Source: Collybiopsis luxurians FD-317 M1 (taxonomy: Eukaryota > Basidiomycota > Agaricomycetes > Agaricales > Omphalotaceae). Taken from it: DNA of 64,000 nucleotides. Positions 23,294-35,364 of the stretch are shown here, in pieces (position 1 is the stretch's first letter; every line of letters begins with the position of its first letter). The translations under genes were made by a program, and so were the position numbers. The stretch covers positions 78,706 to 142,705 of the forward strand of contig KN834844.1 of NCBI GenBank assembly GCA_000827265.1, read 5' to 3'. The notes beneath the pieces were generated by a model that saw only the letters and a list, made by a program, of their open reading frames with translations, had not been told where the DNA came from and ran no database searches.

Positions 23294-24559
23294 TCTATGG
23301 GTGTCCTTATTGGACAAAAATAAAATAACATGTAACCCCTAGGTAACCCTTGTTCTTGGATCATGATTACAATTACTTCTTGTTGTAAGACTGTGACGGC
23401 TTTTTCCTTGCTTTCTGATTATAATCACAGTCTTACCCTTGTTCCTGTAACAAGTATGGTAAGGTATTTTCTTAATCATGAGCACTGGAATGTTAAAACG
23501 AGTACCAGGAATTCCAGTTATGTACCAAATCATTGTTATTGTGCATCCCACTATGCTTAATAGCCAAGTAATTCTTTCTCATTTAACAATTTACACTCAT
23601 CTCATCTCACATTGGTCACTTGCAACAAGTACAATGAAGAGATTTATGAATTTTTTAGAAACAAATGATTAACTGTCTGCTCTGCCTGTCTTCTCTGTTT
23701 CTCTTCATTCATTCCCTTCCAGTTTGATTCCCGGCTTTGACTGTAGTCCTGTGTGCTTGCTTTTTTCCTGTTCTTGAATGGCAATATACAAGCATCAAAA
23801 TGAAGGTTGGATTCCTAATTAACTTGGTTAGCAGTTGAATTGATCTCTCTGGTGGTCAGATTTTGGTTGTCTTACACTTTGCCAAAGTTATTTAGTGAAA
23901 AAATTTAAATCACTGGTTTATTACCATCCTGGCCAGATAAGCAAGCCCTGGTAAGAAGGCCGAACACCTACTGCTTAGTCAGTAGCAGATATCTCACTCT
24001 AAACTCTCACAGTACTTAGTCAGCAGCAGATATCTCTCCCAGCTTTGGTCACATGCGGAAAATCACATAATTCCCACATGATGGGATATATTAGTGCTTG
24101 AAAAAAATTTCTTGATTCACTTCCATCTTCTTCAGCCTGCTTCTACTCCAACCTCTACTCAGAATGCCAATGCACTGCAAAGAGCATCAAACCTTAGATT
24201 GAATAACCTTAGCTATGCCATGCTATGCTGACTCAGCACAAGATATCCCTCTCCCCCCTTCTTATTTTCCCACAGTACTGCCTACTGAAACCCACTTCAA
24301 CATTGGAGGGACTCAATATAAAATATGGACAACATTTATATTGTGAACATTGAATGGTTTGCAAAAGATCTAATGCATGTAACCATAATCCTTTCCTGTC
24401 CTCCTTAGGTGATATTCAGACCTGGCATCTAAGTCTCTATAAACATATCCAATTCCATACCTGTTGCAAATGGGCATTTAAATACTGGAATCTTTACAAG
24501 GGGGCTGATGAGAATTTGAGTGAGCAAAGGACTCTTGTGCTTGGATTATGTTGATTGTG

Positions 24560-25800
24560 ATGTTGAAGGAGAGTTGGATCTGCAAGGGCATTCCAGTCTA
24601 CACCATAGATATTGACATCCAATCACATTGTATGGTGATTCCAGGACTCTGCCCACTCCATAGCATCTCAGTCAATAGAAGAGAGACAGAGGAAATGTAG
24701 AAGCCATATATGAGCATTTATGTCTGGATCTAGACCCCCAACCATCTCTAGGTTATGAAAAAAGTTGTACCACCTGAGACCAAATCCCTGAGTAGCATCT
24801 TGCCATAGGCATTCAGTTTGAACATGATGCACACTCCTATTTGATGAATCGGCAACTAAAAAGGAAAAGAAAAAAAATAAATTGCAGTACTTGCCTGCCC
24901 CAGATATATGGGCCTCTTTCAGTACCATAGTGCTCTTCTATATAATGTACAACTTCAAGATTCTCAACTCCATGGTCACCATAAGCTCTACTTGGAGTAT
25001 GATGAGTATTGATTGCATTTAAAAAGAGCAAGAAAACTGTTTCTGCTTGATTATTGTCATTGGCCTGGATCCCCATCACCATACAAGATAATCCATCCAC
25101 AAAGGTATGGATAACTACTTGCTAATGTATAAGACCTGGAAACAAGCAGAGAAAGCATTGAATGAGCATGGAATAAATGCATGCATAGTAAAGCCATAAT
25201 TACCATATTGGCCATTATGATGCCAGAGAGACTTTGGCCTAGCTTCCTTGTACTTTCACCGCTCAATGGGCCGAGATTTTAAATAGGCAGGGGTTCCATT
25301 GACATGGATGTATGAAGCATACATTCCTTCTCACGGTACTGTATGACCCAAATGTCGCAAATGACCAGTGACCATCCAAAATCCAAGAGCTGGAAAAATG
25401 TCCAGAATGTGGACAATGGCAATATCAAGGTCCTCATTTGTAAGAGTGGACATAGCAACAGTGGATGTCTTGTAGAGCTCAACAGTTTGTCTATATCTGG
25501 ATCCTCATAGATAATATAAACAGGTGGGCAAGGTTCAGCCAGGCTGTATTCCAGTGCATGACAGCAGATTGTCCTAGCAGAACAGTCAAAGACTGGCACA
25601 TGATGTGTAACACCTCAATACTGAAGGCTGGTCTGCTCCAAATTCCAATCAATTTACAAGTTCGGAATGAAATGGAGAATGGGCGGTTTGACCATTTTCC
25701 CATGTCTCTCATGGTTCCTGTTATACTCAGTTTTTTCCCCATATTTGGATCTGTCACTGTCTCTGTGACCTCTGTTACCTGTGTGACCTTGTGGATGTCA
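24560..25800 (-). pseudogene. rve-type integrase/transposase relic
   Basis: Ordered minus-strand segments match the multicopy integrase-core proteins of mushroom genomes: LDIAIVHILDIFPALGFWMV, VTGHLRHLGHTVP, SLWHHNGQYG (first Asp position weak), GIQANDNNQAETVFLLFLNA, SRAYGDHGVENLEVV (second Asp), GTERGPYIWGR, then SVHHVQTECLWQDATQGFG (Glu of the DDE set kept) and DPDINAHIWLLHFLCLSSI. In-frame stops and frame changes separate the blocks. Several changes look like CpG decay (Arg to Gln or Cys). Inactive, but clearly the coding core of the TIR element around it. Confidence 0.8.
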
Positions 25801-25859
25801 ACATTCTCAATCCATTCACCATAAAATTCAGTTTCCTTGTCAGATCCTTCCATTCTCAT

Positions 25860-28450
25860 TCATTCACTGAAATATTTCTGTGTGACGCTCCTTCTCTATC
25901 ATCTGTATTGATCTCTGGACCAAGTTCTTCTGTGCCTCTGCCAACCACTCCTCATCTGATGCTATCATCTACCAGTCCTCACGCGGTTGCATCCTCCAAG
26001 CCTCTATTTCCTAAAAGAATTATCCATTTGTCTTCATCCAAATCTGACTTGATCTGAATGTATACACTGCGGCATGCAGAGAGCAAGTTGGGTAATCATT
26101 ATTTGGAGAGGAACAATGTGATTAGGGTGAGGATGGATGACAAGCATTTTTTGTTGCAGACAAGGGATACATTGCACTAATTTTTTCTTTCAGTTTCTCT
26201 ATCTGCGCCCTGGATTAATGTCAGTAGCCAGCTCACAAAATACCAGCGATATGGCACCTGCGAGTCCTCATGGTGAGTCAGCAGCTGGTTGCTTGTAATT
26301 CGCATGCCCTCCAACCCCTCTCCATAGGTCTTTGTGACCTTGCGCTCATTCTTCCGCAACAGGAATTTGGTGTCAGGCAGCTTGCAAAATCCTCCCACTT
26401 GCCATTGGACTCAGCATTGGTTAGTATTGTGGGTTAGGGTGCGCAGTGGTGCCTCTGAGCTGTTAGGCTCGGAATGGTGATGGTAAGATAAGTGATTGTC
26501 TGTTATTGTTGGCCTTCAGAGTAGGCCTTTTATACTCTACGGTAGGTATTCTAGAAGTATCTACAAGGTAAGTAACAGTTCTACTATGTTCCATGTATCA
26601 CTAATACCGCAGTAATTATCTGAGTAATCTACGAATAAATATTACTAAGCCTCATACTGGAGTTGCTAGTTCCCGTCAAAGCGTCAGATCACAACAGTTA
26701 CCTTCTCGTACCATTCCTTGACCTCGGAGTCCTCCCCTGAGAACATTCCAACCTTGGTTGCATAATCCTTTTCTGGGATCAAAATAGTCTTTCAACATAG
26801 TCTTGAAGGCCTTCTCTAGTTCTCTCATCCATGTGGAGGGTTGGACATCCTTGGTAGGACCACCCAGAAAATTTTCTATTGACACCAGCATCCCTAGTCG
26901 CCATGGATACAACTGATGCCGGTATGTGCATTTTGAAAAGACTCAATTGCCCAACCGAGGGCTGATCCTCATACAGTTGGAAAGTTTTTTCTTGTCTGAC
27001 TTGCTCCAATGACTCTGTTGCTTTGGTGCTTGTGCTCTGGCTGCAAAACAATCATTCATCTCAGGTAGTGTTTAACAGGCCAGCTATTCTCTTTTTGCTT
27101 GTTTTCTGCATGTTCGAATTGCGCTCTGGACAACAAGATGAACAGCTGTAATTACCCGAACCTTCAATAATGCCGAAATACCTCTGATAGCTTCTTTGTG
27201 ATACATATGCCATCAACCAAGTGCGCGGATACCTCTTTGTCTTGGCTGCAGATATATATAATATTATCAGTGTATCAGTGTGTGCATATGTGTGTGTGCA
27301 TCACCTGGGGCTTTTTCTGTAATTCATAATGCAGTAGTAGTAGGGCTTCACTATCCTTGTTACATATAGGGCACAACTGTCCGTCTATGTTTTTTTTTTG
27401 TTACGCTGTAAACCAAGTTGGACATTGTGATTCTAAGCCTCCAGAGTCATAGATTTAGTGTGGAGGCAGAGTGAGTTTTTCCACACTCATACATGCAGTC
27501 TCTCTCCCTCTTTGATATTGCTTTCAATGTTCATGCGTAATCAATCATATTCTAGTCCATTTGATATAAACAATTTGAGGAGTACTTATTATTTTTATAT
27601 TTTTAACTGATTTTTCCTTTTACCATTGCCTCACATTCACGAATCATGCTATGTACCTATTTTCATCTCCCATTGGACACATATATATCATTACACTACA
27701 TTTAACAAGTACGTACTGTATGTTTTGTTGATGTCCCGTGTTTGTTCTCTGTTGTAGTTGTGGTTGTAAATACATGTGTCACTGAGCTTATTGTATATTT
27801 GTTTCCACTTCAATTACGGTCTGCATAGATACACAATGTTTTACTTTTTTTCTCTCTGTAAACACAGATGCATTTTCAATATTGAAAATTGCATTGGCTT
27901 TGAACTTTTGACAACTGACAGTGAGATTGTAAGCATCCAAACTCGTACCTGCCATGCGCGCAGTGTGATGGCCCACCCCGCAGTTCAATGCATGGGTGCC
28001 CATGTCTGCCAGACTGTAAGCTGGATGCAGAGGCTACTGGAGGGTAATCAATGGTGTCTTCAGATTGTCTGACTACATCCTGTAGGGCAGATAGCATGCT
28101 TGCTGTACTGGATTGAACAATGGGATATTCTTCTTGCTCAAAGAGGGACTGATGCTGAGAAAAGGAACATGAAGTGAGAAAGTAGAAAAGAGAATTAAAT
28201 TTCAAGATGGTCACACTTGTACAACAGTATCTAAAAAATCTCTGGTCTTAGCCTCCTCTTGTTGTATCTGGGAAATGTCTCCAAAGTGAACTCTGAGTGC
28301 ATGGGATATCCAATTTCCAAGTTCATGGTATGCTGCTCTAATAGTAAGTATTTGCAGAGTATGAAGTGGATTAGGCTGGGTTTTGCAGGCTTTTAGACCC
28401 AGGAAAAAAAAAACAGCCAGAAACTGTCCCAGATGTAGAAAATGCATAGC
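25860..28450. other. transposon interior, unrecognised frames
   Basis: Minus-strand frames (26177-26398, 26676-27051, 27876-28214, 28211-28447) may be N-terminal integrase sequence or parts of a nested element. None has a motif I can name. The block is CpG-poor. Confidence 0.35.
26400..26696 (-). repeat. possible solo LTR inside the transposon
   Basis: On the minus strand the block starts tgttgtgatctgacg and ends ccaatggca (TG...CA). It contains a TATA-like tttatac analogue (ttttatactct on the plus strand) and the stretch ctagaagtatctac, which resembles blocks at 52980-53030 and 59870-59930. No target-site duplication was found, so this is tentative. Confidence 0.3.
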
Positions 28451-28920
28451 AGGGATAACAAGAAGGCAGAGAAATTGGAAAATTGATGAGTCATGAAAAA
28501 TTCAAATACCTTGCCTGCTTGTATTATAGGTGGCCATTTGGATTAATCAATATAGAGTACTTGTGGATTGAATTTTGAGTAGCTCTAATTCTGCCCAAGT
28601 TGGCTGGTGAATACTTCAGCTTATTACTATCTTAGCTAGATAATCAGGCCCAGATGAGATGAATTGGGAGAGACTTAAGCTCACCCAATGCTGAATTACC
28701 AAGGTGACAAAACCTTAAATAAGGATTGCAAGGACACAATTACAAAGAATTTCAATCATGATCATGATCACAGTTACATTTCAGGTTGTGTGATTAAACT
28801 TATCATGTTTTTTTTCACAGCAAACTTGGACAATCATTGGATCATGATCATGATACAAAAACAACTGCTTGGGCTATAACAAACAAGGGAGATTTATTGT
28901 CCAATCAGGACACCAAAAAC

Positions 28921-29100
28921 AATTGTATAGAAAATATCCATGTCATGATGTCCGGCAACAAAGTTGTCGGAGTGGAACTCACTGACTACGGCACTTTTGA
29001 GCTGTTCACCGCCAATAAGTCGACTCTGGTAGATGTGATCGTGAGTTGCTTTCCTTGTTTTCAAAGATCTTTAGCGACATTTAAACCACCTCGTGTAGGA
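28921..29100 (+). pseudogene. kinase-like copy 2, exon 4
   Basis: Matches 12124-12298 closely (tatagaaaatatccatgtca, then ATGTCCGGCAACAAAGT and the TDYGTFELF-encoding block) up to the intron end cgtgtag. It continues the piece ending at 23293, from which it is separated by the 5.6-kb TIR element. The exon itself shows few changes. Confidence 0.85.
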
Positions 29101-30683
29101 TAGGATAGGATATTAAATTATCATGGGGAGTCCAATTCCTGAATGACCAGTTTACCATACTACTATACATTACAATACTACAATTGGACAATGCATAGCT
29201 ATGGAACACACACTCCTACTACAGGGGGGCGGCGTAGACACTTGACATGCAGAGATACTTGCCACAGTGGACTAGCTTACACCCCTCAGCATGATGAAGA
29301 ACAAGTAGTCATACTTACACCCACCGGAAGAGGAAGGGTTTCCAAGGATGTCAGGGTAAAACCAAACTCCCTATACAGGCGTAACCGCACTGCGACCAAT
29401 GGTCAGGAAAGCTTGGACCACTCAGATAGTGCACCTTCCTCACTACCAGAGACAAAAACCCACACTACTGTGTGTAAATCGGCGCTTCAACATCCCTGGG
29501 TAAAGCTGAGCATATCCTGAACTTGAAGTCTGTTGCTATCCCACAAAAATGTTGACTTCTTGCCTAACAACACTTCATAAAACTTCTAGCTATGCATAAG
29601 ACTGTAACATGAAAAGTGAATCTGGAACTCAGTACCCTTCAGAGCTAAAATCCCTCATTGTCAATGTGAAACCAAACAAATATTAGGCATATCAATGTAA
29701 TATTGAAGGCAAATCTGGAACCGACTTACAGTTTTCCCACAAAACCGTCATAGTCCAATTATTTGTTGATCAGTAAGCCATCTAATTGATTGTATGTGTA
29801 AAATATCCTATGTTGGATTTGGCTTCAAAATGAAACCCAAACCCGGTTTCTTATTGTTTTTCTTTTCAGACACTGTCACAACTGTCTAAAACTGACTTCA
29901 AAACCCTTTCAACCTACAAGACTTCTTTGTCGGTGTGAGATATCGGGGCCCACTGTCCTGAGTACTTGTAGTTGTCTCCTGCAAGTCTGGCACCTTACAC
30001 CCAGTTAGTGGATATGCAACAGATATACAATCTCTTGCTGATTTCACAAAGATCGCTCACAGTCAGAACGCGTCCAATAGTATATCATTATGTAGAGGCG
30101 GATTCCGAAGCACGGTAAGACTGCCGGTGGCTGTGCACCACCCAAGTTCTGAGCTCGACGTTGAACGCGATGCCCCCCTCCCATATCAAATCCAATTGTC
30201 CTATAACTTGACTGGGTCCAGAAAATGATTACCACCTTCCCGTGTGCCAAAACTCCAGGCAAAAAGAACCATAAAAAGAGGCTGGATTCTCTTGATAATG
30301 TTTAGATGATGATACGAAAGAGCAGCTACAAGTCACCTTCACAAGGCCAGCAGATTCCATGTTCATAGTCTCATTCCCAAGTACTAAGTTTTCACGTCCT
30401 TTCATATCAAACATGTCCATCTCCATATTCACAAAATCCAAGTTCTCATTCTCTTGTGCTCAGTTTCCATGTCTGTTATCATGTTCAATACATCCATGTC
30501 CGTGTCCATAATGTCCGTGTCCATAAAATCCATGTTCTCCATATATTACATATATCGTGATCCATAAGTACTCTAATACCAACCTCAAGGCCAGATAATG
30601 CAACTCGAAGCAATCCTCGTACGAGTTTTACCGTGGGAGAAAATGCAGATGATGATGGTTAAGGTAAGAGCGGATCCTCTTGC
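29101..30683. mobile_element. 1.6-kb insertion at the exon 5 junction
   Basis: Sequence unrelated to the kinase-like gene lies between its intron acceptor (cgtgtag, 29091-29097) and its last exon (ttgctttctgt, from about 30683). The left end has a (taggа-type) tandem of tagga units. It contains one plus frame (29143-29520) with no recognised domain and, at 30330-30540, a tgtccatgtccgtgt-like low-complexity tract. No terminal repeats were seen, so the class is unknown. Confidence 0.5.
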
Positions 30684-30790
30684 TTTCTGTAAAAAGCATT
30701 GGACTCCCGTCGGCTGGTTTGTCCAGGCTGACTTCGAATAATTTTCCTATCGCTGTTTGCAAACGCGGAGCCAATGTGAAGTATGCTTGT
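30684..30790 (+). pseudogene. kinase-like copy 2, exon 5
   Basis: Matches 12300-12430 (gctttctgtaaaaagcattg, then the block encoding DWFVQADFE and its stop). The downstream flank to about 31100 also matches the copy-1 spacer, showing that this is the same duplicated unit as the DUF6534 gene that follows. Confidence 0.85.
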
Positions 30791-31889
30791 AGGAGTCTAT
30801 ACTGAGAAACAAATAATTAGCTTGAGCCTTGAGAGCCACCCAGGCACTTAGCGACTATGATATTCCCTGGCAGATGACTGATTCTTCCAACCGAACACGA
30901 TCTGCCTCCTCTGCCTCCAACCTTCTGAAACTCCACAACAGGCAGCTATTTCGGTAGTACTGCTCTAACAGACGCTTGCTCCGTGTTCATGTTCACCAAG
31001 GGCTATCCCCGTCGTCTCCATTCCCTCTCTCTCCACTTCTTTCAACTGGACGTTCGTCATAATCAGAAGATGGCGTGCGAACCACCAAGTGTTATCCTAC
31101 TTACTTCACCAACCTCAGTCCCAGAACAAGCCCGACGACACAACCATCAAATGCCGAAATTCATGAAAAGACTGAAGGATCGAAAGATCACATTCGAAAT
31201 CAATTTACCTGTATATAGCATGTAAGTACGTATAACACAAGTATGTAGCGCAACAGCACGACTAACGATTCGACATCACGGAAGACTCGAGAGCAGCAAG
31301 ACCAAGAAAAAAAATCACGTAAGTAGCTAAATAGGTCGGTACAGTCATTTGCAGGAGCGGTAACATCAAGAAATCAGGTTCTATGAGTCGTAGACGAATG
31401 GGTAGAGCCAGAGAGTACAGTAGAGCAATACGAGCCAGGTAGGAGGGGGAGGAGGGAGATGAAAGGTTAACGGAAGGAAAAAGGAGCACTTGACAGTCGA
31501 CAAGTACCGATTTTTTGGAACGCAAAGCGAGCGTATGGTACACTATAGTACATATTGCAAATATCAAAAAGACAACCAACTTGAACGAAGGAAAGCTTTG
31601 AAGTTATACACGAAGAGAGAGAGAAAACGAGCGAGCGAGTGGCAGCGTGTGGAATCGAGTGACGTAGACAAGCTGGAGGTATCAGGTAAGGAAAAGGCAG
31701 CGAAACGAATAACATTGGGTCGCCGCAAACCCTTTCTTCTTTGTAAAAAAGAGCAAGTAAACCGCAGAGCAAAAAAGAAAAGCAGACGTTTTCAAACAGC
31801 CGTACACTCAACACGGCCCATCCCATATTCGTCCCCACGCACAAAACCACTCTCAATTGTCTACCATACCGAAAAAAAAAAATCCAAAA
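30791..31889. other. spacer and 3' flank of the DUF6534 gene
   Basis: 30791-31100 matches the copy-1 spacer. 31223-31889 matches 60240-60890 almost base for base, and may hold the 3' UTR or a last exon. The frames here are not conserved between the two copies because of small indels, so I do not call them coding. Confidence 0.5.
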
Positions 31890-34800
31890 TTAGCTTAGCC
31901 GAATAGCCTTCCTTAAACCAAACCAAACCAAAAAAAATCCAGTGAATGAAATGAAAACCCAACTCACCCCACTCGAAATCATCATCACCCCGTTCATCTC
32001 ATCCAAATCGATCTCCGTCAAATCCTCCTCCGCATGCTCAAGATTGACCGTATCCACACCAACGTCCCGACCGCGACCCAGATCCAGATCCTCTAACTCC
32101 AAATCATCCAACTCCAAATCCGTCGTACTACCTCCACTGCCGCTACCGTTCGCGCTGCGACGTTCGAGATCAAGTCCAAGTTCATCGGCAACACCCGTAG
32201 TTGCACTCGCCCGCGCAGATTTGGCTCTGGTTTTGGATTTAGAACAACTGAAACGATCAGAGACGTATTCCCTGGTAGTATCGACTTGGATGGAGATGTC
32301 GATGTTTCTCGTCATGCCCGAACCCGTGCCGATGCCGATGCCAGTACCAGTGCTGAAAGTAAGATTGGGCTTCGAATGGTGGAAGATCAACTATCGAAAG
32401 GGGAAAACAAAACAAAAAAAAGAAACAACGTTAGATATGCAGACATGATACACAGCCGAACGAAGATAAACCCATCGACAACTAACCTTCGACCTAACAC
32501 CCCTCCGCCCCTGTCCTTGTCCCCCTCCCCCTCCCTGACACCTCACCTTGACCCTTCCCCGTCCATCCATCTTCCCCTCCCCAAGACTTACCCCAGGCAC
32601 CTCCTCATCCCCTTTCACATCCTCGTCTCCATCCCCATCCCCATCTTCCTCCTCATCCTCCTCATCATCGTCTTCATCAGCCGTAGACGTATGAATACCC
32701 TCCGCAGCCCTCCGGATCGCCTTGCGCGCGTTGAGCGTGGCGAGGAGGGAGTTGGTGTATACTTTGAACAGGAATTGAGTTAATAGAGCAGAAAAAAAAG
32801 GCACAAAGAAAAAAAAGAACAAAGTCGTCGTCGTAGCTACTAGCCAGCATGTACAAAATCACCAGCACGATGCTAACAATCAAGAGTGCTCAAAGAGGAG
32901 AAGAAAGAGGGAAGAAGGAAGAGGAGGAGCACGGAAAACGAAACGACACAAAAAGAAAACAAACACTCACACCGACCCATAGAGAAAAAAAACGAAATAT
33001 AAATAAACGTGTTGGGCGCAGCGAGGATCTACCGCCACATAAACATGCATCCATCAGAATCGACATTCGCTACGTTCGTACACGGTACGTATACGCACCG
33101 AGATGAGAGAGGCTACAGCGCAGAGACTGCACAACGTGAACAAAAAAAGAGTCAGTTAAGCAATCAGAGCCACGAACAAAAGTGCAATCGCACAACTCAC
33201 CTCGTCAAAGCACCCGTATTAACAGCGAAAATCGTCTATACCAACCATGATAATCATCATCATCAACGGATACCCGAGGACAAAACGAAACTCACGAGTT
33301 TATTAATCATCGTATCGGACCTACACACACCCACACAAACACACGTCAATTCCATTCCATAGCACCATGCGCACCAAAAACACAAACGAAAACCATCAAA
33401 AAACACTCACTTCCTAAACCCAGTCTTGGACCTCTGCAACAACAACGTCAAGATCCCCGCGATCAAAAGGTCTCCGGCCGCAGCGAGGGCGTTGACGGTG
33501 ACGGAGAGGCCCTGGATCATCGAATCGTGCGGTGAAAGGGGGACCGGAGCAGGAGTGGGAGAGCGGGGAGAGTGGGAGGGAGGGAGGGAAAGGGGAAGGA
33601 TATCAGAATCAGAGGACGACTTATCAAGGGAGAGAGGAGAGGGGGAGAGAGGGAGGGGCGCTGCTCACCTTGAGCTCCGCAGCGAGCTGTTCGAACGTCT
33701 TGACACGTAAGAGACTAAAAGAAAAAAAGGTAAGAAGCCGAACGAACCAACGTTTAGTTCAGCTCAGCTCGTATCGTCAAAAGTAACGAGAGGGGACATA
33801 CGAAATAATCGCAAACGCTTTTTTCCCACTTACTGTTAGCCAAGCGCACGAATACTGAAATGGAGACGAACCCATAACACACGCTTGAATATACGATGTA
33901 GGGAGATGAGGGGAGAGCAAGTCAGTAACGCGGAGAGAGAAGAAGAAGAAGAAGTAAAGGTAGACACGTACCGAATTCCGCGAGTACGAAGGAGACCTAG
34001 AACCCAAGAAAAGGCAAGTTAGTCCGTCAAGAGTAAGTCAAACCGAAAAGAAAAAGGAAAGAAAGAAAAGGAAGAACGGTCAACGTACAACCACGCCCGT
34101 TAACCAAATTCTAGTCCCGCTCACTAGAAGAGTTCGGGCATTAGTGGATCTGTCGGCCGTGAAGGAGAAACCCGACACGCACGTTTCCAGATCCGGTACG
34201 TCAAGAAACTACAGGACGCTCTATATGAGAAACGACTCGATTTTTGAGAGCGGAGGGAGGGGGACGTACCATTGTACAGAGAACGCAGTGAGACCCTATG
34301 AATAAAATTGACTATTGGAACGAGAGTATGAACGTTTGAAGGGACCGCGTACGTTGAACAAGACCTCAGCCTAGGAGACGCAGGGTAAATTACAAGCAAG
34401 GAGCATCCAACTCGAGCATGGCGTACCAACAGACTCCTAGCACACCGTACGATGAGTGATGAAGCATCCGTCGAGGGGAAGAGGAGAGCTCACCAAACGA
34501 CGGTAGCGAGCTTGGCAGACTGTTGGTAAAAGGTGACGAGGTAGACATAGCCTACAAGAAAAAACCTCTGTCAACACCAAAAACGCCAAATATAAACTTT
34601 CGTCGTCGTTACCAGTATGAGTAATGAGAGCCTGGTGTATAAAATCGAACGACAAGACCGCAGCGACGAGGGAGCGAAGGGGCCAGTGGTCCTTGTGGTG
34701 TGTGAAGTAATACCACCCTTGGATGGCCGATACTGTAACCAGATAGGTGAGATACGGCATTCGAGGGCAAGTGCATGAAGGGTAGAGGACCTCCGAGTAA

Positions 34801-34926
34801 AAGAGCAGCGACAGTGATACCGATGTATGCAGCACCAAACCTGAAAAGCACATGGATGCGGGAGCCGTCGAATGACGAAAAGTATAGAAAGCCATACGTC
34901 TCGTTCATCGAACCGAGAGACACCAT
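31890..34926 (-). CDS. DUF6534-family multi-span membrane protein (module copy 2)
   Basis: Many short exons with 50-70 nt introns read in order from 34926. Exon 1 ends SMNET, then FGAAYIGITVAALLLG, VSAIQGWYYFTHHKDHW, LSFDFIHQALITHTG, YLVTFYQQSAKLATVVW, GLTAFSVQ, FLTYRIWKR, VSFVLAEFG, LLRVKTFEQLAAELK, GLSVTVNALAAAGDLLIAG, LLLQRSKTGFRK, SDTMINKL, FAVNTGALT, SLCAVASLIS, ILAAPNTFIYISFFFSMGR and VYTNSLLATLNARKAIRR. This is the full DUF6534 plan: seven membrane spans, function unknown. A long cytosolic-type tail follows: an Asp/Glu-rich run, a Gly/Arg-rich run and a Ser-rich region (from FHHSKPNLTF). The 3' end is uncertain: a gtgagt after MMISSG may be a donor to a further exon. Two homologues flank it at 12.7 and 60.9-64 kb. 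Confidence 0.88.
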
Positions 34927-35364
34927 CTAGATAAGGGGGGAAAACCTAAAAGCAAGAGAGACGATGAGGGAGGAGGAAGGAAAGAAAGGAAAAAAGACTG
35001 AAAAAAAAAGCGGGAATAAGCCGTTGAGAAGCAGGGGAAGAGTAGAGAAACGGACAGCAGCCCAATTAAACAATCCGGGGAGCTTACCGTATTCGGTCAC
35101 AGAAATTCTCGATCCGCCAGGCACCCCCACAACGCCACTTCTTTGAATCTTTTTCATCTCTCTAAGTAACTCTCACCGCAACATCTGACTCGTTCAGACA
35201 GCGTAAATCGACGATCATCATCTGACTGTAGCTAGCTGGCCGGCTGTATTCATCCAACTGGCTTCATCCTCTTGTTTGTGCTCCGATGTTGTGACTCGAG
35301 TTTCTGGAAGGGTGCGAAGACGTAAAAACTGAAATTTGGTTCGAATCAATGACAGAAGGAAACA
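34927..35364. promoter_or_regulatory. proximal upstream region of the DUF6534 gene
   Basis: This is the non-coding 5' flank of the minus-strand gene. No clear TATA box is visible. The more distal part (35365 onward) is duplicated at 13975-15637. Confidence 0.35.

Larger units (their letters stand above)
23294..28920 (-). mobile_element. TIR DNA transposon with rve-integrase gene
   Basis: The element interrupts kinase-like copy 2. The left end reads ggtgtccttattggacaa and the reverse complement of the right end reads ggtgtcctgattggacaa; both subterminal regions also carry tggatcatgat. The target sequence acaat flanks both ends (gacaat at 23289-23294, acaat near 28918-28923), consistent with a 4-5 bp target duplication. 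The interior carries a minus-strand integrase-core relic at about 24.4-25.8 kb. A further inserted LTR-like block may lie at 26.4-26.7 kb. The exact superfamily is not assigned. Confidence 0.75.

Noticed and set aside
31467..31856. 129-codon minus frame downstream of DUF6534 (and 60388-60900)
   Set aside because: Frame is not kept between the two nearly identical copies because of small indels, so probably 3' flank.
31942..32783. Plus-strand open frames rich in Ser/Pro/Arg (also at 12919-13413, 61587-62407)
   Set aside because: Antisense to the charged tail of the DUF6534 genes; codon bias of Asp/Glu/Gly runs creates open antisense frames.
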